This document shows, one piece after another, positions 40,001 through 49,000 of a DNA stretch of 64,000 nt. The DNA lies in assembly GCA_037951105.1 (NCBI GenBank), contig JBAMJV010005510.1, forward strand, positions 38,646 through 102,645, written 5' to 3'. A program made the translations under genes and the position numbers. The stretch is from Echinarachnius parma (Eukaryota; Echinodermata; Echinoidea; Clypeasteroida; Echinarachniidae). The notes under the pieces were generated by a model that was not told the origin of the DNA, did no database searches, and worked only from the letters and a program-made list of their open reading frames with translations. The first letter of the stretch is position 1; each line of letters begins with the position of its first letter.

Positions 40001-43000
40001 ATCGCGGATGAATCGTAACAACACAGGAGATCGCGAATCTAATTCACTCGACTTTTCAAGCTAAACCATGAAACTAGCCATGATAGATCGACTAAAGTAA
40101 TAAATATTCTTTGTTTTTTAAAATTTCATTTGATTCATAATGATTATTAACTGTTTGTTTCCATAATGGAAGTGGTAAATTCTCCGTCTGATATGTCAAA
40201 GTGAAACTACATGTTGGTAAAAAATCGCCTGCTCCCAAATCTGTGCAGGCCTACTGCACGACACAGTCGTATAGTTTCCCCTTCTTTTTTCATCTTTTTC
40301 AACTTTTTTTGTCACAAACAATACATTTGTTGGAATATCATGATGAAAATATAAATGAGAAGCAAATTACAAACAATGTAGTATTATAATTTATTCTTGG
40401 TAAGGGAAAAATAGCACATAAGTTGAAGCTTGTCTTTCCAGCCTGGTATATTATACGCTTATAGATTACATACAACCGCGGCAGCCGCCTGGGCTTCAAG
40501 CCCGGTTCTTACGTCACAGCTAAAGGCCGTTTCGTGTAGCGATTGAGCGAATTTGTCCCTGGGAATAGGGTGATGTTTTCACCATAATTTCTCTTTTATG
40601 GAAGCGTTATATTGTTTGAATGTCAGTCAAGCTCATTCTATGGCTTATAAGCTTTCTGTAGATATGAATATCGTCATATTTAGGGGTTTTCTTTGATTTT
40701 CTCCTTTAAAATGTTGTCAGGGATACATGTAGTTGAGTTCTGGTAAAGAGAATACAGTTTTGGTCAAACTGAATTTTAGTAACCAAAACCTGCACTATTA
40801 CATTACAAACTAATATAGTTATAACTCCACCATGCTCGAAAGGAATACAAAATTACAAATAACTAAGTAATAAGCCTGTTATCATTAAAAAAGAGCCTTT
40901 AAAACTCAAGAGGGCGCTCTCTAAACCCTCATCGGTTTCAACCATTTAAAATAAAATATTGTGCATGTGAAGTTTTGTTGAAATAGTGATTAGATAGAGA
41001 GACAATCAACAACTATTTAAAAACCTCTTTTGTAAATTTTTGAAAAGAGGAAGCATTTAAAAACAAATTTAATGGCTGGTTCAAAATTATCGAATAATTG
41101 TGGGGGCCCACAATTATTACAAATTATGGTTATGTTTATGGATATTTCTGCCATTTCTGAACCGATTTTGATCAAATAAAGTTTATTCTGTCATTAAAAT
41201 TGTATGCTCTACGAATTTGACACTCAGTTTTTCATTATCTCACAAAAAAATTATTTTGTGTAGCGTAAGCCTGAGTCATGTCGGATATATTCGGAACCGG
41301 GTTCCGATAAACTTTTACCGGTCGGGAACCGGTATCCCGATAAATTTTTACCGTCGAAACTCGGACGGGTAAAATCACGCAATCGTGCAAGCATCGACAA
41401 AAATGCACTGTTTGGGTCTTATATTGCTCTTTTTATATGCAAATAACATAACAAATGCTGAGGCTTTTATGAATTTACATATCAATCTTTACGGGAAAAT
41501 AGTTACAGACTATCCAGAATTAACTCTGTTTTGCAAGAAAAGTATTTTTTCCGAAGTAAATTGGACCTAGAAATCGATCGTTGGTTCAGCATTACGCCAC
41601 ACGTTTCACAGAAACAGAAACTTCGAGCCGCTGTTTCATGCATATCGCTCGTATACTTTGCGTGCAGGTTACGGGTCTTTTTTCTTACGCGAGATCCTTC
41701 CGCGACGGGGCTATGTGAATTCATCCGCCATACATGTAGCCGTTTTTTATCGATATTTTGCGTAATTGTTTTCATTGTTTTGGGGCTCATTTTTTGTTTC
41801 TGTTCAGCTATCAAACGCCATGAAATCCTGTAAGTAGAATATCAAAACATTTTAGGGAAAGGATCAAAATTATGCTATGCAGGATATTGCAAGATCCTGC
41901 ATTCGGAATGCTCTATTCAATTATAACAAAGGAGGCGTTATTCGCCATTCCTGTCCAGAGGGGGCAGAAGACTCCCTATTGTCCACAGGACAATAACAAA
42001 CTGGGAGATTACCTAGCAAGGCCAATTTCAATAGCTATTCAGAACCACGAAAAACTTGTCCAGAACTCTTGGCACAAAGGTCTTTTATTCGATATTGATT
42101 GGCGCAGGATATTGAGTTCCACATTTCAATGGGGATGGAGAATGCAGGATCCTTCGATATCCTGCATAGCATAATTTTGATCCTTGCCCTTAAAATGTTG
42201 CAAATTACCAAAATACGTATTTTGAGCCACTTTTTGAATGCACTGGCTCATCAGCTGGATCATACGAAGATCCATCAGACAACTCCCCTGGAGTATCGGA
42301 CTAACTTTGTGTGCACATCCGCCAATAATATCGTTCAAATGACAAGCAATTTTTCGCTTCCTGTTCAATTTCTGACTGTCAAACGAAGTAACGAACCAAG
42401 AATTTCTCGAAAATAAATGATATCAATTGCCCCGTTTTTACTTGAATTCCGCTACATTAAGTGATAATCTTAATTTCTTTTTTAACATTTTTTTTCTTTT
42501 TTTTTCGGGGCACCGTTACCGATATAATGAAACCGGGTCCCGATTGAAACGGTCGGTAACCGGTGTGATCGACCGAACCGACTCAGCCTTAGTGTAGCGC
42601 CCTCTATACCAAAACTCAACTATCCCTTTAATACACTTTACATTATATTGACTGGGACAACCTTCTTCCAACTTTGCCTAGGTATGCATGATACTACATA
42701 CATACGGAGGGAATTGAGCTGATATTAATATTCTCCAACAATAACAACAAATTACAAAATTACAAGAACCACCATCTGGAAGAAAACATATTTTGAAGCT
42801 GATTCATGTAAATGTATTGTATAGATGTGTGGGACCCATGTCTCCTAGAGCTACCAAACTAAGCAAACCCACTGCCACTTTATTGAATTGTGATAAATTG
42901 AGTTCATATTGTAAAATGTACATTGATGTACATGTACATGATGGTTGCTATCCTTAAAGCTGAACAAAATTTAAGGGATAGTACAGTCTTGGTTTAGAGG

Positions 43001-46000
43001 AAGCTTCAAGAAATGTTTTTGTAAAGTAATGAGAAACCAAGTGTACAATTTGATTTTTTTTTTTTTACAATTTTATAGACAACTTGTTTGATAAATCAGT
43101 TCAGAAACAGCTAAAATAGCCATAATTATCTGTTTGGATTTATTTGATAATTTAATTTAAATTAATAAATTAATACATTTATCTATTTACAGAATACAAA
43201 GTGGCTTTAACATTTATTTTGAAGATCTCTCTAATAATGACTATTTTAACTAATCATCATATTCACATTTTTTAATTTTTAAAATGGCTGAAACTTTCAG
43301 GTGTCTGGAGGGCACCCTCTTGTGTTAACAGGTGTCTTTTAGTTTTAATGAAAACAGCCCTGTAACAACTTAGCCGCTGATATGTTTTTCTGCAATCCAA
43401 ACATTATTGAATTACAAATATTTTAATTGTGATGATAACTTACAAGTTTTAGTTACTAAAATTAGGTTTGACCAGAACTGAAAGTACTATTTTTGGTTTT
43501 AAAAAGAGCCGATTCTTTATTTTACATCAGTTTTATTAATTTTTAATTTTAAATAGAACACAGTTGACAGGGAAAATTAATCATTTAGTTGCAGACCTTG
43601 TCTCATTTCCTAATGGGTTAAAGCCATAATAAAACAACATCAGGGCTCTACAAATCCACTAGCCCGCTTGCCCCTGGCAAGTGAAAAGCAGAGAAAAAGA
43701 AATGATTGATCTCCAAGAAAAGTAAATTACATAAAATATTGGGATATCAACAATATATTGGCAATAGGAATTTAATTTTCAGCAATGACAATTACAGATA
43801 TATACAAGCTTAAAAGGGATAGTTTATTTTTGGTCAAACTGAATTTTATTAACCAAAACCTGTGCACCATTACAGTACAAACTAATAGTTATAACTCCAC
43901 CATTCTCGAAAGGTATACACAATTACAAAGGACTAAGTAATAAACCTGGTTATCATTCAAAAAGTGCTGTTACAACTCAATAGGGCGCTCCGTTACAACT
44001 CATTGGATTCAACCATTTTTCATACAAAATTGTGCATACGTAATGTTTTGTTTAAAAAATGATTAAATAGAGAGAGATATCATCAACAACTATTTAAAAA
44101 CCACTTTTGACATTTTTTTAAAGAAGTGTATTTAAAGTGATTCAGGTAAAGTGTCAGATACTGCATTGCACAAAATGACATTTGAGACTTCAATCCTACA
44201 CATCAATATCATTGTAAAATACAATTGAAAGATTTGTGAAAGTTTGAAAGAAAACAAACACTGTTTACCTAGTGAAAAAAACGAATATTGAGTTCATATT
44301 TTATCACCGAATACTGATAGTCTTCCATACATTGTCATAGAAATAATTAGCCGTTTGAGATATTTGCACCCCTGTATGTTTACACACGTAGTACAGAATT
44401 CATGGAATTCACGCTCGCTGGGTTCAAAGTTCACTCTCCGGTATGTTCCCACGCATGCTGCAATGGGCTGCAATGCGGACGCAATTAGCTGCGACTATTC
44501 AATACCGTTGGGCAACGGTATTGAAATAATGATTTTCAATGATAATTATCTTCATACCAAAGGGACATTTGAAAAAATCTAACCCTATTTTATTCTTCTC
44601 TTACTATAAGCTATAAATGAAGTTTGTTTTTTCAGTAGTTTTATTCCATTAATGGAAAGATCAGTGTCCAAGGTTTCATGAAATATATTTTTTTTATTGA
44701 ATTTATAACATTTCTTAGAAAAATTATTAAATTTTCATATTTCAATATTCCAATAAATATCATAACTCAGAAAATAATCAAGCTAGCTCATTCCTTTTAT
44801 TCTCCTGTACATGATGATACCAACTTTGTGACAATTGAACTTCATTTTACTGTCTAAACCTAATATTTGTAAAATTCATATTTCCATTCACATTGTACAT
44901 GTCACACACGTGACCACCCCAAAATGTCACACACGTGACCCAGACATCCCCACATAATAACGTGCATTAAAAAACAACAGTTTGAGATAATTTTAATCTT
45001 TCACCATTTTCTTACTTACAGATATGGGTCATTCCACTGACTTGGGGCACAAAGTGTGACATTAGAGGTGAAATTTCAAACTAACTAATAACTTTTAATA
45101 TCAATATATTTTGTTAGTTCACTAGTCAAGTGTTAAAAGAAAAAATTGGGCATATACTGTGCACGTATATCACAATGCCACTGGTAATCAGGCTATGAGT
45201 GTATGGGTTGCGGATGTAACTGGAAACCACAGCTAATAAGATACCGAGAATAAATTGTAAGAAAAGAAGTGTCAGAATTAACAACATTCATGTGATTACT
45301 AGTCTTCCAATGACATTCAAAGAAATTCAGTTCAACCAGTTAAGGCGTCAACATACAATATAGAAAAAACACAACATAATCATGAAATATGGGCAAAAAT
45401 CAGCTTTTATTGAAATTCAACCATGAAGTTTGAATAACACAAGAACAATCAACTGTCCAACATTGAATCAATGCCATTTTGTGACTCCATGAACAACATT
45501 TATTTTCTTACTTACACGTCGTAGAGAAAAGTTCAGAAGATGTGAAAACGGGTTTGCATTAGATTACTGATGCGGATGTAACAGTTTATTGTGGAAACCG
45601 TTTCCAATTACATCCGGAACAATTTGGGCAATGTTCCTTTGTTGTGATAATAATGTTCTTTCATACACTTTTGTTGTTGTTGCTGTTTGTAATTTTTATT
45701 TTTTCAAAATATCCCACCTGAATTTTGCCTCTAATACAATGAAAAATTTGTAAAAATATGGACGAAAAATCATCCATTTGTACCTTTTTAAACAAGAGCA
45801 GTAAGAGGGAAAGAACATTTATGTACAATCAACTGTCCAGCATTTTACCGATGCCATATTATCACTCCATAAGCATGTATTATTTTCTTACTTAACAGGG
45901 CCAGAGAAGCAAGTTTACAAGAAATGGAAACAGGGTTTATATTACATTATTGTTACGGATGTAACACTTTATTGTGGAAACCGTTTCCTGTTACATCCGA

Positions 46001-49000
46001 AACAATTGGTTAATGTTCAGCGTTATTCAGCGTTCAACTGTTATTGTCTTGTTATTGTTTATTTGTTTTACCTTTTTGCTTCTTTATTTTAAATCACTAT
46101 TCCATTCTCTTTTTTTTTTTGTTGCCTGAAATAGATCCATCATTCAGTTAAGATTCGGACGTAACTTCGGAAACCTCTTGTTTCACCGCACAAATGAGCT
46201 GCCGATGGCGATCGATGTACTGCCAGCTATGTGGGAGGGGTTTACTAGTCTTGTGCGCAAGGGGTTTGATTGAATAAAATCTAGCGTAGATCGCTAGTGC
46301 GAGTTTTTACGATCTTTTTTGGTTTCGGACGTAACTTCAAGATTGCGGAAACCAAAGCTACGGCATGGAGTTTTGAAAGTCATAATCTAAAACTGAAAAT
46401 TAAGTCATTAATCAACTAATAACAAATATATTTCCCATCCCAATATCTATCTATCTTGGTTATTAAACATGCATTAGGAAGTTGGTAACCATCTTTTTTT
46501 GCCCATGTTCTGGACGTAATCATTTTCATCTCCTTTGGAAACCACCCGTTACGTCCGAATGCGATATCAATGAACTTTTTTTCCCCCTCATAAAGAATGT
46601 TATGGGTGTTCTGAAAGTGCGCACAAATCAGGTTGTTTATTATTGTTAAAAATAGGAATTCACCTCCATCATAATTCTTATTTGTAATAAAAGTAAAGCC
46701 ACTCAGACAAATGCATTGACCAATGTCACAAAATGTACACATTTTCACTTGCGGAAACCACAGAAAAACAATAAACAACAACAAAACAAGGTGACAACAT
46801 CAAATATCATTTCATCATTCTTGATCACTTTATTATGATATACAACATATAACAAACAAAAGTCATAAATATTACAGGCTGGTGAAATAATTACTGTTAA
46901 AGATACATGGTGTGACAAAAATCGAATGTTGCCCAACTCGGTGGAATGACCCATATATAAGTTGTCTGATACTAATATGAACATTTTAGCTTTTCATATT
47001 TTACAGGATTTCCAAAATGAAATTGAGTTAAATTTTTCTCCTTCAAAAGTGCTCCCGTGCAAAGTCACACACGTGACCGATGCCATTTGACCTCTGTCCT
47101 TGGGCAACGTAATCCTAATAAAATCTTTTGTGTTACACATGAAAGACTTCAACATGTGCAAGTCATATATGAAGTTTACATCACCATACCTCCTATACTT
47201 ACTAAAATATAAGCATCCTATTGCAGAATTTTTCATATTTTGGGTCACACACGTGACCAAGAATGGCCCAAAATAGGTTTCCACTTTCCAGACAAATTAT
47301 ATCATTTGAAAACTCATCACCAGAGTATGGGTCTGCAGAAGAAGACTGTACAGTACATATAACCTAGATTGTCTAGGACGCACGCATCTTCTGTTGTTCT
47401 ATTGTATCCAAACGTATATATGTGTAAAGATTTGATGCACGCACAGACGTTTAGAGCCTTATGGAACCAAAAGCCCTGTTGGTTCCGTAAGTTTGGGTTA
47501 TTAATTGCAATGATTATGAATTACACAACCATTTGCAAAGTGTTGGACATATTATATTTCAAACGGTACCAAAACATACCGTGTATAATTAAGCCTGTGT
47601 TGTTCATTGTGTGGTGGTCCCCTTTCACATACAACTGAGGTTGATAAAATGCAATGTACATTTTGATCTCTCTGATAAGTCCAAGTGACTGAGTGATGTG
47701 TGAAAATGTCATGGACCTACTAAATGAATGTCATGATGTGATATTATCCAATTCATTGCCCTTACTTTTATATTGATATCCGGATATGAGCCGAGTAAAA
47801 ACGGACGGATATCGGATTTATCCGAAATGTAAAAAAAATAAATAAAATGGAGCTTTGTTTTTTGATACTTCAACCATGGTTCAACCATGGTTGAACCATT
47901 TTTAATTTTTTTTTTACATTTTGGATAAATCCAATTTTTTTTTTTTTTTTTTTTTTTCTTCGTGTACCCTTATCCGAGAATTTGAATTCGGTGTCCGACC
48001 CTCATGGTCGGATACCGAACGGCTATCCGTTTGGACTCGGCACTATTTATGAGTCATTTCAAAAGAGATATATTTTGAATCCGAATCCTGTTCCATACTT
48101 AGTTGTTTTGTGGATTTTGACAATATAATGAATTTAAATTTATGGCCTTCTTTAAAGACTTTATGCCATTCTGTCACATGTTTGAACTCTCATTTGTTTC
48201 ACCCCTGCAAGTCAAGGGCCAGGGGCTTACAAGCATTTCTTTGGGGTATTCTGCAGTTAAGCCCAGTCCACGTTCCAAGCACAACTTTAATTTTGCAAAT
48301 ACATCATAAATTAATTATTCTTTGAAGATTTATTTAAATTATTCTTTATTTGTTTTCATTAGTATCAACTTTTCACTTGTTGAAGCACCTTTTTTTTTCG
48401 GCATGTCACGCTAGCTGGGAAAACATGTTCATTCAAGTGACAAAAATTGAGCGCATTTATGTCACTTGAATGAACATGATAACTCAAGATTGCGTTCAAT
48501 GAGGGGACTTGCTTTTTTTTCGGGAAATCGAGTATCGATTTTTGCGCCCGGGACTCAACATTTTTCGGCGGGACCCGGGTACCCGGGACTCATCAACAGC
48601 ACTTGCTGACGCTTATGCAGTTTCTTACTTCACGTCTTCAATCACTTAAAACACAGTAAAATTGGTTTAGAACTATCAATCACTTAAAGTGATCCAGGTA
48701 AAGTGTCTAACTCCACGAAAAATACTTGGAGCTTCCTCGTTTCTCTTCTGCCGTGTTGTGTAGCTTATGGTAAGAGAAGAATAAAATAGGGTTCAATTTT
48801 TTCAAATGTCCCTTTAGTATGAAGATAATTATCATTGAAAATCATTATTTCAAAAGCGTTAGCTAACGGTTTTGATAAAAAGTACAATTGTCGTCGCTGA
48901 ACACGTCCTGCCAGCGCGCGTGGGAAATTTTCCCGACCCACTGAACTTTGAGCCTAGCGTGCGCAAATTCCATGAATTCCGTACCGTCTGTAGCTGTATA

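Larger units (their letters stand above)
40717..42627. mobile_element. Host element F1 (AGGGATA...), interrupted by a hAT-like insertion
   Basis: Right end CCAAAACTCAACTATCCCT followed by TTAA; left part GTTGAGTTCTGGTAAAGAG at 40732 is its inverse. Related pieces at 42970, 43814 and 54384 (AGGGATAGTTTAGTTTTGG). The hAT-like element 41266-42591 sits inside it. The left TTAA is not preserved. Confidence 0.55.

Noticed and set aside
41872-42174. 100-codon frame in the nested element
   Set aside because: It spans exactly the 335-bp inverted-repeat element and reads through both ends, with no family resemblance.
46416-46784. 122-codon minus-strand frame
   Set aside because: It covers the CGGACGTAAC/GGAAACC repeats of a TA element. 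Composition is low-complexity and hydrophobic, with no transposase motif.
44901-47258. CRISPR-like spacing of the repeated 15-mer
   Set aside because: There are only four copies with irregular spacing in an animal genome, better explained as transposon subterminal repeats.
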